NCBI GenBank assembly: GCA_963762315.1 | Contig: CAVXKO010000004.1 | Location: forward strand, 930,001 to 994,000 | Direction of reading: 5' to 3' | Origin: RPQJ01 sp963762315 | GTDB taxonomy: Bacteria; Pseudomonadota; Gammaproteobacteria; Steroidobacterales; Steroidobacteraceae | DNA: 64,000 nt | Shown here: positions 50,493-58,139 of the stretch, piece after piece | How the letters are laid out: each line of letters starts with the position of its first letter | Position numbering within the stretch: the stretch's first letter is position 1 | Notes under the pieces: generated by a model | Databases searched by the model: none | Seen by the model: only the letters and a program-made list of their open reading frames with translations | What the model was told of the DNA's origin: nothing | Translations under genes and position numbers: made by a program

Positions 50493-51381
50493 ATGTTCAA
50501 GGGCAGCATCCCCGCGCTCGTTACTCCGATGAAATCCGGTGGGGCGATCGATCCCGCCGCGTGGGATCGTTTGCTCGATTTTCACGTGGCGTCGGGGACG
50601 GACGGGGTCGTCGTCGGCGGTACCACGGGTGAATCGCCGACGCTCGAGCGTGCGGAGCTCGAGGAGCTGGTTCGACGCGCGAAAATGCGTCTTGCCGGCC
50701 GCATGCCGGTGATCGCCGGCAGCGGCACCAACTCCACCGCGAAGACAATCGCGCTGTCGAAGGCGGTCGAGGCGGCGGGCGCGGACGCGCTGCTGCTCGT
50801 CACCCCGTACTACAACAAGCCGACGCAGGAAGGCCTGTACCTGCACTTCACGGCAGTGGCCGATGCGGTCGCCATTCCGATCATTCTCTACAACGTGCCC
50901 GGCCGCACCGGCTGCGACATGTTGCCGGCCACCATTGCCCGGCTCTCGCACCATCCGCGCATCGTCGGCGTGAAAGAAGCGACGGGCGACCTGTCGCGGG
51001 CCGAGCCGATCCAGAGGGACTCGAAGCGAGGCTTCCAGCTGATCGGCGGCGACGATCCAACGGCCGCGCAGTTGATGAAGCTCGGTGCCTGCGGCGTCAT
51101 TTCCGTGACGGCCAATGTCGCGCCGCGGGCCATGCACGAGATGTGCGCCGCCGCGCTGGCGGGGCGACATGCCGAAGCGATCTCGCTGCAACGAGGCCCT
51201 GATGCCGTTGCACACGGCGATGTTCGTCGAAGCCAACCCGATTCCCGTGAAGTGGGCGGTCGAGCGCATGGGCCTGATCGGCCCGGGCATCCGCCTGCCG
51301 CTCACGCCGCTCGCCGATCGATTCCACGCGGAAGTTGCTGCGGCCATGGCGGCCGTCGGCGTCCTGCCTGCCGCAGCCTGA
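50493..51381 (+). CDS. dapA: 4-hydroxy-tetrahydrodipicolinate synthase (one frameshift)
   Basis: First committed step of lysine/diaminopimelate synthesis. ATG 50493 gives MFKGSIPALVTPMKSGGAID, with GGTTGESPTL, the Tyr-containing TPYYNKPTQEGLY, and Schiff-base Lys161 in VGVKEATGD. A one-base shift near 51190 separates ALAGRHAEAISL from NEALMPLHTAMFVEANPIPV. The second frame ends at 51381. The corrected length is about 296 residues. This is an essential gene, so the shift is almost certainly an error. Confidence 0.92.
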
Positions 51382-51449
51382 CCCGCCGAAAGTTCCGGCT
51401 AGCCGATCCGCCGTCGGGCGTGTAACCTTCCGGCCCTTCCGTGAGCGCC

Positions 51450-51541
51450 GGAGAGGTGGCCGAGTGGTCGAAGGCGCTGGACTGGAATTCCAGTTACATC
51501 TTAACGGGTGTACGTGGGTTCGAATCCCACCCTCTCCGCCA
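51450..51541 (+). tRNA. tRNA-Ser (anticodon GGA)
   Basis: The acceptor GGAGAGG pairs with CCTCTCC, followed by encoded GCCA. The anticodon stem-loop CTGGA-CTGGAAT-TCCAG presents GGA (reads UCC/UCU). A long variable arm, typical of tRNA-Ser, and GGTTCGAATCC (T arm) are present. A palindromic repeat begins 14 bases downstream. Confidence 0.96.
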
Positions 51542-51555
51542 ACCTTTTTGACCTT

Positions 51556-51602
51556 ACCTCTCCCGCTTGCGGGAGAGGTCGGCCCCGAGGCCGGGTGAGG
51601 GC
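51556..51602 (-). repeat. Palindromic repeat, reverse copy
   Basis: ACCTCTCCCGC-TT-GCGGGAGAGGT is a perfect palindrome followed by CGGCCCCGAGGCCGGGTGAGGG. It is the same family as the tandem array at 51701-51947 but in opposite orientation. It directly follows tRNA-Ser and could serve as its terminator. Confidence 0.9.
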
Positions 51603-51700
51603 GTTCCCGCGGAACGTCCGCGTGACTTCTGCTTTTCAAAGTTGCTCTAACCGTTGTTCTTATTGACCGTCAGCTTGGCGCCCGCGATGCGGTTGAACGA

Positions 51701-51947
51701 CCCTCACCCGGCTACGCCGACCTCTCTCGCAAGCGGGAGAGGTGAGAGCTACCCTCACCCGGCTACGCCGACCTCTCCCGCAAGCGAGAGAGGTGAGAGC
51801 TACCCTCACCCGGCTTACGCCGACCTCTCCCGCATGCGAGGTGAGAGCACCCTCGCCCGGCTACGCCGACCTCTCCCGCAAGCGGGAGAGGTGAGAGCTA
51901 CCCTCACCCGGCGTGCCGCCGACCTCTCCCGCGCCTGCGTGAGAGGT
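51701..51947 (+). repeat. Tandem array of five roughly 51-bp palindromic repeats
   Basis: The unit is CCCTCACCCGGCTACGCCGA, then CCTCTCCCGCAAGCGGGAGAGG, then TGAGAGCTA. Copies start at 51701, 51752, 51803, 51850 and 51901. Units 1, 2 and 4 are exactly 51 bp; units 3 and 5 are shorter and diverged. There are no unique spacers. The last copy ends in GTGAGAGGT, whose GTG (51939) is the likely apbE start codon. Two further copies lie at 19.4 kb. Confidence 0.92.
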
Positions 51948-52967
51948 ACGAAACTGGTCGCCGTGTGCGCGCTGCTGGCTTTGACCGGTTGCGAGAGGCC
52001 GCCGGCGCCGCAGGACTTCGCGGGCGACACGATGGGCACAACGTACCACGTCACGGTGACGTCACTTCCGGACGGGGTTTCCCGAGAGGAGGTGCAGGGC
52101 GCGATCGACGAACTCCTCACGGCTGTCGACCTGCACCTGTCGACGTATCGGCCCGACTCGGAAATCTCGCGATTCAACTCGAGCGCCAGCACGGAATGGA
52201 CGCGCGTCTCGGAACCCCTGCGGGCCGTCCTCGTGGAAGGACAACGCGTGAGCCGAGAGTCGCGCGGTGCCTTCGATGTCACGGTGGCGCCCCTGGTGGC
52301 GCTCTGGGGGTTCGGCGAAGACACGACCGTCGCTCCCCTCCAGCCCACCGTGGACCAGCTTCAGTCTGCGCGCTCCCGTGTCGGCTACACGAAGCTCGAG
52401 TTGCGGGAGTCGCCACCCGCCATCCGCAAGACCCTGCCCGGTCTGCACCTGGACGTCGCGGGCATCGCACCCGGCTATGCGGTGGATCTCCTCGCGGAAC
52501 GGTTCCAGCGCCTCGGTATGCGCGACGCCATCGTCGAGATCGGTGGAGAAGTGCGGGCCTGGGGTCGCAATCCTGCAGGCAGGCCTTGGCGTGTTGCAGT
52601 CGAATCGCCGTTGGCCGGAGAGCGCCGTGCGTATGCGCTCGTCGAACTCGCCGGCATGAGCGTCTCCACATCCGGCGACTACCGCGATTACCGCATGGTC
52701 GACGGGCGCCGCATCTCGCACACCATCGACCCGCGCTCGGGTGCCCCCGTCAGTCACGATCTCGCGTCGGTGACCGTCGTGCATCCGTCGGCCATGGCAG
52801 CCGACGCGTATGCCACCGCGCTGGCGGTGCTGGGTCCGGAGGAGGGCTTTCGCTTTGCCGAGCAGCACGGCCTCGCCGCGCTGTTCCTCGAGCGATTCCC
52901 GGGCGCCGCGCAATGGCACGAACGCGTCACGCCCGAGTTCACTCAACTACGCCGGCCCTTGCCCTGA
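51939..52967 (+). CDS. apbE: FAD:protein FMN transferase ApbE (lipoprotein)
   Basis: GTG 51939 gives a 342-residue lipoprotein (signal KLVAVCALLALTGC). Conserved ApbE blocks are GDTMGTTYHVTV, DLHLSTYRPDSEISRFNSS, LDVAGIAPGYAVDLLAERF, GGEVRAWGRNPAGRPW, HTIDPRSGAPVSHDLASVTV and AMAADAYATALAVLG. It attaches FMN to Thr residues of periplasmic flavoproteins such as RnfG/NqrC. No such target lies in the window. The start codon lies inside a palindromic repeat, and upstream codons of the same frame are repeat sequence. Confidence 0.9.
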   Translation: MRGTKLVAVCALLALTGCERPPAPQDFAGDTMGTTYHVTVTSLPDGVSREEVQGAIDELLTAVDLHLSTYRPDSEISRFNSSASTEWTRVSEPLRAVLVEGQRVSRESRGAFDVTVAPLVALWGFGEDTTVAPLQPTVDQLQSARSRVGYTKLELRESPPAIRKTLPGLHLDVAGIAPGYAVDLLAERFQRLGMRDAIVEIGGEVRAWGRNPAGRPWRVAVESPLAGERRAYALVELAGMSVSTSGDYRDYRMVDGRRISHTIDPRSGAPVSHDLASVTVVHPSAMAADAYATALAVLGPEEGFRFAEQHGLAALFLERFPGAAQWHERVTPEFTQLRRPLP

Positions 52968-52982
52968 GGCTATGATCGCGTC

Positions 52983-53576
52983 ATGGCCAAGGAACTCACG
53001 ACCCGGATGCGTCGCCGCCCGCTGCTCGCGCCACTGCTGATCCCCATGCTGGGGTTGCTGGCGGCCGGCGCAGGCATCTATTGGATCGGCACCTGGGCGC
53101 GTACGACGGTCGTCGTCCTGGTGCGTCACGCGGAAGCTGCAACCAGCACCAACGGCGACCCTGATCTCAGCCCGGCCGGCGAGAGGCGGGTTGCAGGCCT
53201 CGGCGAGTTGCTCGCTGACGCGCTCGGCCCCGCGAAGGTCGATTACCTTTATGCCGCCGACACGCGCCGGGCGCAGCAGACCGCGGCGCCGATTGCCAAC
53301 CAGTTCAAGCTGCCGATCAACCTGCTGGCAAGCAGTGACTGGGCGGGCGTGGCGGGGCGCATCAAGCGGGAACACCGCGGCAAGACGGTCGTGGTGGTCG
53401 GGTATGCCACGACTTTGCCGATGGTACTCAGCCAGTTGAGCGGCGGGAGCGTCGCCATGGCGGAAGACGAGTTCGACTCGATCTATGTCGTCGTGATCCC
53501 GAGCCCCGGTGAGACGAGGGTGTTTCGCCTGCGTTACGGAGAGACGCGCGGCGGCAAGGCGGCCGTGGCGAAGTAG
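52983..53576 (+). CDS. Membrane-anchored histidine phosphatase-like protein with altered second His
   Basis: The 197-residue protein has an N-terminal membrane helix (about residues 13-36) and a phosphoglycerate-mutase-like domain. VVVLVRHAEAATSTNGDPDL is the RHG region, and AADTRRAQQTAAPIA is typical. At the second catalytic position the usual GHSNT is GYATTLP, so the His is a Tyr. That predicts weak or no phosphatase activity unless the residue is miscalled. It follows apbE by 15 bases on the same strand. Confidence 0.8.
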   Translation: MAKELTTRMRRRPLLAPLLIPMLGLLAAGAGIYWIGTWARTTVVVLVRHAEAATSTNGDPDLSPAGERRVAGLGELLADALGPAKVDYLYAADTRRAQQTAAPIANQFKLPINLLASSDWAGVAGRIKREHRGKTVVVVGYATTLPMVLSQLSGGSVAMAEDEFDSIYVVVIPSPGETRVFRLRYGETRGGKAAVAK

Positions 53577-53611
53577 ATTCTACGAATGCCGCCCAGTTCA
53601 CTGAAAAATAA

Positions 53612-54073
53612 CTACTTCTTTGCGGCTCCGGCGGCGATCGCCTGTTTCACGAACGCCTCGTGCGCGCCGATGCGCAGGTCCGCCAGTACGCCGTCCAGGA
53701 CTGCGCCGTCTTTACCGATCAGGTAAGTGCCGCGGCGCACGCCGAAACCCAGTGGGCCGTCGAGGTCGTACGCCTTCACGGCAACCTTGTCCGGGTCGGC
53801 CAGCAGCGGGAAATTGAGTCCGTGCTTCTCGGCGAAGCGCTTGTGCGAGTCCGCGCTCTGCGGGCTGATGCCGACCACGCGCAGGTTCGCTTTCAGGAGA
53901 TCGGTCTGCAGGTCGCGGAAGCTGCAGGCTTCCTTGGTGCAGCCGGGCGTGAAGTCGGCCGGGTAGAAGTAGAGGATCAGCGGCCCGCCCGCAAGCAGCG
54001 ACTTCAGCGTGTGGCTCTTGCCGTGCTGGTCCTCGAGTTTGAACTCGGGCGCCTTCGTGCCGTTCTTGAGCAT
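53612..54073 (-). CDS. bcp: Peroxiredoxin, Bcp/PrxQ family (classical two-Cys)
   Basis: The 153-residue protein contains FYPADFTPGCTKEACSFRDL, giving a peroxidatic Cys and a resolving Cys five residues later as in E. coli Bcp. ISPQSADSHKRFAEKHGLNF, GVRRGTYLIGKDGAVLDGVL and a C-terminal helix complete the family. It is the second Bcp paralogue within 4 kb. It begins one base after the upstream acetyltransferase ends, so the two are co-transcribed. Confidence 0.92.
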   Translation of the reverse strand: MLKNGTKAPEFKLEDQHGKSHTLKSLLAGGPLILYFYPADFTPGCTKEACSFRDLQTDLLKANLRVVGISPQSADSHKRFAEKHGLNFPLLADPDKVAVKAYDLDGPLGFGVRRGTYLIGKDGAVLDGVLADLRIGAHEAFVKQAIAAGAAKK

Positions 54074-54074
54074 G

Positions 54075-54557
54075 TCAGTGTTCTCCGGCGCGTTTCACGG
54101 CGCCCGAATAGTCGGTTTCCATCACGAGGTAGCCGGCATCGACCATGCCGCAACCGAGATACGTCTGCTGGGCCCGGATGTTGTCGTTCTCGACGTAAAG
54201 CCGCAACCCGCACACGCCTGGCGTTTCCTTGGCCAGACGTTCCACGTGCGCGTACATGGCCCGAAACACGCCCTGGCGCCGCGCCGGCGGGGCGACGTAA
54301 ACGCTCTGGATCCACCAGAAAACGCCGTTCCGCCAGTCGCTCCATTCGAAGGTGATCATCAGTTGACCGACCACCTTCCCGCCGATCTCGGCCACGAAAT
54401 AGCGGCCCCGGCCGGGATCGTCGAAGGCTGCCTGCACGCCGGCCCGCACGATGGCCGGATCGAGGCGCTTGTGTTCGGTTTCGAGGGCCATCGCCGCGTT
54501 GCCGCCGGCGATGAAGTCGAGGTCATAGGCTTGCGCGTCACGGGTCTGCACGGTCAT
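54075..54557 (-). CDS. GNAT-family N-acetyltransferase
   Basis: This 160-residue GNAT protein has DAQAYDLDFIAGGNAAMALE at the N-terminus, FVAEIGGKVVGQLMITFEWS, and motif A VYVAPPARRQGVFRAMYAHV. Motif B is VENDNIRAQQTYLGCGMVD. The R/Q-X-X-G-X-A loop is RRQGVFRA, slightly atypical. The substrate is unknown. It is upstream of bcp in a two-gene minus-strand unit. Confidence 0.85.
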   Translation of the reverse strand: MTVQTRDAQAYDLDFIAGGNAAMALETEHKRLDPAIVRAGVQAAFDDPGRGRYFVAEIGGKVVGQLMITFEWSDWRNGVFWWIQSVYVAPPARRQGVFRAMYAHVERLAKETPGVCGLRLYVENDNIRAQQTYLGCGMVDAGYLVMETDYSGAVKRAGEH

Positions 54558-54587
54558 TGGCCGATCATACCGGTCCCCGCATTTCGG

Positions 54588-54615
54588 TTGCGGCTCGAAA
54601 GTCCGGTGCTACAAT
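54588..54615 (+). promoter_or_regulatory. Promoter of the tRNA-Ala/tRNA-Arg unit
   Basis: TTGCGG (54588-54593) and TACAAT (54610-54615), spaced by 16 bases, resemble sigma-70 -35 and -10 elements. A GC-rich stretch follows, like a stringent discriminator. The tRNA begins 15 bases after the -10. Confidence 0.65.
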
Positions 54616-54629
54616 GCGCGCCCTCGTGT

Positions 54630-54705
<76 letters not shown>

Positions 54706-54736
54706 TTTTTTCCTGGCCCTGCCACGTCCGCCCCAA

Positions 54737-54812
54737 GCCCCGGTAGCTCAGTGGATAGAGCGACCGCCTCCTAAGCGGTAGGTCGTCGGTTCAACTCCGG
54801 CCCGGGGCGCCA
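54737..54812 (+). tRNA. tRNA-Arg (anticodon CCT)
   Basis: The 76-base cloverleaf has acceptor GCCCCGG with CCGGGGC, anticodon stem ACCGC/GCGGT with loop CTCCTAA presenting CCT (reads AGG), and T arm GGTTCAACTCC. CCA is encoded. It lies 31 bases after tRNA-Ala, probably in the same transcript. Confidence 0.95.
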
Positions 54813-55284
54813 CCTGGAACTATAAGAAAGCATTCTCCGCATCATGCGGGCCCTTTACGGGCGAACGGCTTTTCACACGAATGTGCAACTTGGCGCAGTC
54901 TGGGCAGGTTACGGCCTGCGCAAAACAGGTCGTGGTTCTCGCGGCCCTGAACATCGCGCCGTGGACAGCACGTGGCTGCCGATGCCGAGCGTCGCGAGAC
55001 GCGCAAGAACGGCCGGACGTTCCAGCATCACGCGGACGCCGTCGGCATCGCTTAGCGCAACCGAGTACGAAGCCCCGGCTGCGCGCGGCGCAGGCCCAGG
55101 CAATGATTCGGTGCCATTGATACAACGCCGGATCTTTTTACATGACGCGGCGCAGCAGAAGACGCTGCTACCGCTAAGTCCTTGACCCGCCTAACGGCTC
55201 GGTTCGCTGGCGCGCAATTTGCATTGCGAACCGAAAGCGCCGGAGCCGACCGGCGAAGAACGAAAAACCAACGAGGACGTAGGC
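54813..55284. other. Gene-poor interval between tRNA-Arg and the PEP-CTERM gene
   Basis: These 472 bases contain no convincing gene. A minus-strand reading frame at 54820-55125 lacks a family, a good start or coding-like codon use. One inverted repeat, CGGTTCGC (55200-55207) with GCGAACCG (55226-55233), lies about 50 bases before the PEP-CTERM start and could be a regulator site or mRNA hairpin. Confidence 0.4.
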
Positions 55285-56097
55285 ATGAAAGCGAAGATCC
55301 TGGGATTGCTGGCCGTGTTGTCTGCGGCTCCTGCCAGCGCGATTGTGGTCACTCCCGTCGGCAATTTCACGGACTTCTATACCGACAACGTTTACGACAC
55401 CACGGGCGATGATCTGGTCGTCAATCGCGTGAACGGCCAACAACTCTGCGCGTTTGGACCTGCCCAGGGTTCGCAGACTACCTATGATTGCAGCCGCGAC
55501 GGCCCGGCCGGCATGGAACTCTCGCCGGATACGACGCGTGTCGAGTGGCAGGTATTGCCGATCTACTTCCCGGCATGGGACCGCAACGTCGTCAGCTTCC
55601 AGGCCGCAGGACCGCAGGACGTCACGCTCGGTCAGAAATTCCTGTTCGGTACGCTGACTTTCGAGAACGGTACGTGGAGCAGCCTCTACACCGAATTGAG
55701 CTATGACCTTACGTTCACCACGGGCGATCCGGTGCTGGACGCGCTCTACGATTTTGAGTACTCGGGTAAGCTGATAGTCCAGGGCACGCCGAATCTCAGC
55801 ACCAACACGCCCGAGCAGAACGCGGACTTCATCTATCTGGCGGCTGACCCGCAACTCGGCAGCCTGCGCGCCTACGAACTGTTTGACAGTCCTACCGGCA
55901 GCAACGTCGTTTCCGTGGAACTCTGGGGCTACCTGGGTTCAGTGCATCTGGTCAGCTTCGAGAACGTGCGCGGCGCTGGCTTCGTCGATGAGGGCATTTC
56001 GCTGGAGCCGACCCCGGTGCCTGAGCCGGGAACGTTCGCGCTGCTGGGCCTCGGTCTCGCCGGGCTGGGCATGAGCCGCCGGCGGAAGACACCCTGA
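55285..56097 (+). CDS. PEP-CTERM sorted secreted protein
   Basis: The 270-residue protein has an N-terminal signal (MKAKILGLLAVLSAAPASA). A beta-rich body follows, with FLFGTLTFENGTWSSLYTEL, perhaps a choice-anchor-type domain. The C-terminus VPEPGTFALLGLGLAGLGMS ends in RRRK: the PEP motif, transmembrane helix and basic tail recognised by exosortase. The function of the body is unknown; such proteins are linked to extracellular polysaccharide and floc matrices. No exosortase gene is in the window. ATG 55285 is preceded by GAGGACG. Confidence 0.85.
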   Translation: MKAKILGLLAVLSAAPASAIVVTPVGNFTDFYTDNVYDTTGDDLVVNRVNGQQLCAFGPAQGSQTTYDCSRDGPAGMELSPDTTRVEWQVLPIYFPAWDRNVVSFQAAGPQDVTLGQKFLFGTLTFENGTWSSLYTELSYDLTFTTGDPVLDALYDFEYSGKLIVQGTPNLSTNTPEQNADFIYLAADPQLGSLRAYELFDSPTGSNVVSVELWGYLGSVHLVSFENVRGAGFVDEGISLEPTPVPEPGTFALLGLGLAGLGMSRRRKTP

Positions 56098-56599
56098 GCC
56101 AGATCGAATCGGCACCACGCGGGACGCTGCGCTGACAGCAAGTCGGTTGCGATCTCGCTCCACCGCTGCGAACCGAGTGGTGCCACCAGAATCAGCGACG
56201 CCGGCTGGATCATGAACCTGCGCGAGGTTTCGCGAGGCGCAGTGCGAGAGACCGTGCTCCAGGTGTTACGGCCAAAGCGAGCACTCCCCACAGTATTGCC
56301 GTGACGCCGAGCATCTCGCACATGATTTTGGCGATCCGCGCGACATTTCGTCCGCAAGACCCTGAAACAGTTGAGTTCCTTCCGAGCAAGATCACGGCGC
56401 GTGGTCTTGTGTCCTCGCGCAACTGATCAAGACTGTCCCCGATCTGCGACAGATTGGCGCTTGCCGCGCTGGCGCGAGTGACCATACTCCGCACACGCCG
56501 TACAGGGCTGTGACGACCCCGGGAAGTGGGGGAACCGAGCAGCGCAGGGTGACGGTGTCGGTCCAGTTAGTCTCTGTGGACCGCGGCCATTCGGCCGAT
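56098..56599. other. Intergenic region upstream of the c-di-GMP riboswitch
   Basis: These 502 bases hold no gene I can support. A 94-codon minus-strand frame at 56210-56494 has a hydrophobic segment but no recognisable family or ribosome-binding site. The promoter for the riboswitch transcript should lie toward the right end, but I see no clear -35/-10 pair. Confidence 0.35.
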
Positions 56600-56690
56600 C
56601 GCTGATAAAGGCAAACCCGCTGTGAGGCGGGGGCGCAAAACCTCCGGTCCTCGGGAATTTTCTGAGGATAGCGGGGCTGCCGGCAGTCTA
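56600..56690 (+). promoter_or_regulatory. Cyclic di-GMP-I (GEMM-I) riboswitch
   Basis: The aptamer blocks are in order: AAAGGCAAACC; a P2 stem CCCGCT/GGCGGG closed by a GTGA tetraloop; GGCGCAAAACCTCCGG; a P3 stem TCCTC/GAGGA; and TAGCGGGGCTGCCGG. This is the GEMM-I pattern of Vibrio Vc2. The G residues before CAAACC are kept, which favours c-di-GMP over the A-substituted cGAMP variants. A hairpin AAGGTCG-GTC-CGACCTT at 56700-56716 may be part of the expression platform. It lies about 190 bases upstream of the Ig-repeat gene. Confidence 0.9.
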
Positions 56691-56886
56691 TCGCTCCTCA
56701 AGGTCGGTCCGACCTTTCGAGCATCAGCCCGCATCCCGCTTCGATCCTGCCGCCCAACGGCCGGGGTTCATTTGCGTCGCTTTCGAGTGACCAATGCGGC
56801 GCGCCAACGGCGTCCGTACCGAAAAAATTGGGGGCTGACCGATCAGCGCAATCGCCTGGAGCGATCGCGCCGGGGTGGCCACATTC

Positions 56887-58071
56887 ATGAACATCTTCAA
56901 GCTTTCGGACCGCAAGTCTTCGGTCGTCGCTGTCCTTTGCCTCGTGTGGGCTGCCTGGCAGCCGGCAATCGCATGGGCCGCAAACAGTCCGCCAGTGATC
57001 AGTGGCGCGCCACCCACGTCGGTGACGGTGGGCCAGGCCTACGGCTTCACGCCGACAGCGTCCGACCCGGACGGTCAGACACTGACGTTCAGTATCGTGA
57101 ACAAACCCGCGTGGGCAAGGTTCGGCAGGCGCAGGGGCAGGTTGAGCGGCACGCCGACGACCGCGGGAACCTATTCCGACATCGTGATCGCCGTGTCCGA
57201 CGGCACGGCGAGCGCTTCGCTCGCGCCCTTCTCCATTACGGTGCAGGCCGGGGCGAACAACCCGCCGGTCATCAGCGGCACGCCGCCCGCGTCGGTGACG
57301 GTGGGCCAGGCCTACGGCTTCACGCCGACAGCGTCCGACCCGGACGGTCAGATACTGACGTTCAGTGTCGCAAACAAACCGGCGTGGGCGACGTTCAGCA
57401 CGACCACGGGCAGGCTGAGCGGCACGCCGACGACCGCCGGAACCTATTCAAACATTGCGATCGCGGTGTCCGATGGCACGGCGAGCGTGTCGCTTGCGGC
57501 CTTTTCCATTACGGTGCAGGCGGGGACGAATAGCCCTCCGGTCATCAGCGGCGTGCCAGTGACATCGGCGACGGCCGGACAACCGTACTCTTTCATGCCC
57601 ACGGCCCAGGACGCAGATGGCGATCCGTTGACGTTCAGCATTCAGAACAAGCCCGCCTGGGCCACGTTCGACGCATCCAACGGCACGCTCTATGGCACGC
57701 CCGCCAGCACGAACGCAGGGACCTCTGGAAACATCATCATCAGCGTCAGCGACGGCACTGACTCCGCATCTCTGCCGGCGTTCGATATCACGGTTGCGGC
57801 AGCACAGACGGCCTCCGTCACGTTGTCCTGGGTCCCGCCGACGACGAATACGGACGGCACGCCCGTGACCGGGCTTGCGGGTTTCCGCGTGTTCTATGGA
57901 ACCGCGTCACGCCAGTACAGCCAGAGCATCTCAATTCCGAGCCCGACCATCACGGCGGCCGTCGTGGAGGGTCTCAGTGGCGGGACCACGTGGTATTTCG
58001 CAGTTACGGCGTTGAACACGAGCGGTGTCGAAAGTGCCTTTTCACAGGAAGCGAGCAAGATGCTGCCGTAG
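56887..58071 (+). CDS. Secreted Ig-like repeat protein with fibronectin type III domain (putative adhesin)
   Basis: ATG 56887 gives 394 residues; GTG 56875 is an alternative. After a signal peptide (to about WQPAIAWA) come three putative-Ig (cadherin-like) repeats of about 91 residues. Each opens PPVISG...VTVGQAYGFTPTA and contains DPDGQ or DADGD, a calcium-binding-like turn, and NKPAWA. A C-terminal fibronectin III domain follows (ASVTLSWVPPTTNTDGTPVT). No LPXTG, PEP-CTERM or type I signal is seen. The upstream GEMM-I riboswitch puts it under c-di-GMP control, as expected for adhesion or matrix proteins. Confidence 0.85.
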   Translation: MNIFKLSDRKSSVVAVLCLVWAAWQPAIAWAANSPPVISGAPPTSVTVGQAYGFTPTASDPDGQTLTFSIVNKPAWARFGRRRGRLSGTPTTAGTYSDIVIAVSDGTASASLAPFSITVQAGANNPPVISGTPPASVTVGQAYGFTPTASDPDGQILTFSVANKPAWATFSTTTGRLSGTPTTAGTYSNIAIAVSDGTASVSLAAFSITVQAGTNSPPVISGVPVTSATAGQPYSFMPTAQDADGDPLTFSIQNKPAWATFDASNGTLYGTPASTNAGTSGNIIISVSDGTDSASLPAFDITVAAAQTASVTLSWVPPTTNTDGTPVTGLAGFRVFYGTASRQYSQSISIPSPTITAAVVEGLSGGTTWYFAVTALNTSGVESAFSQEASKMLP

Positions 58072-58139
58072 GCGCCAGCTTGCCGGCTGTTCGGCCGGAG
58101 GTTGCAACTGCTGCGGCTCCCCGTGCACGCTGGCGAGCA

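Noticed and set aside
51701..51947. Possible CRISPR array
   Set aside because: Copies are directly contiguous with no unique spacers, and there are no cas genes. The units are internally palindromic dispersed repeats.
54820..55125. 101-codon minus-strand ORF
   Set aside because: No ribosome-binding site, family or coding-like third-position bias. It overlaps only non-coding sequence after tRNA-Arg.
56210..56494. 94-codon minus-strand ORF with one hydrophobic stretch
   Set aside because: No recognisable homology or start context. It lies in the non-coding stretch before the riboswitch and is not supported.
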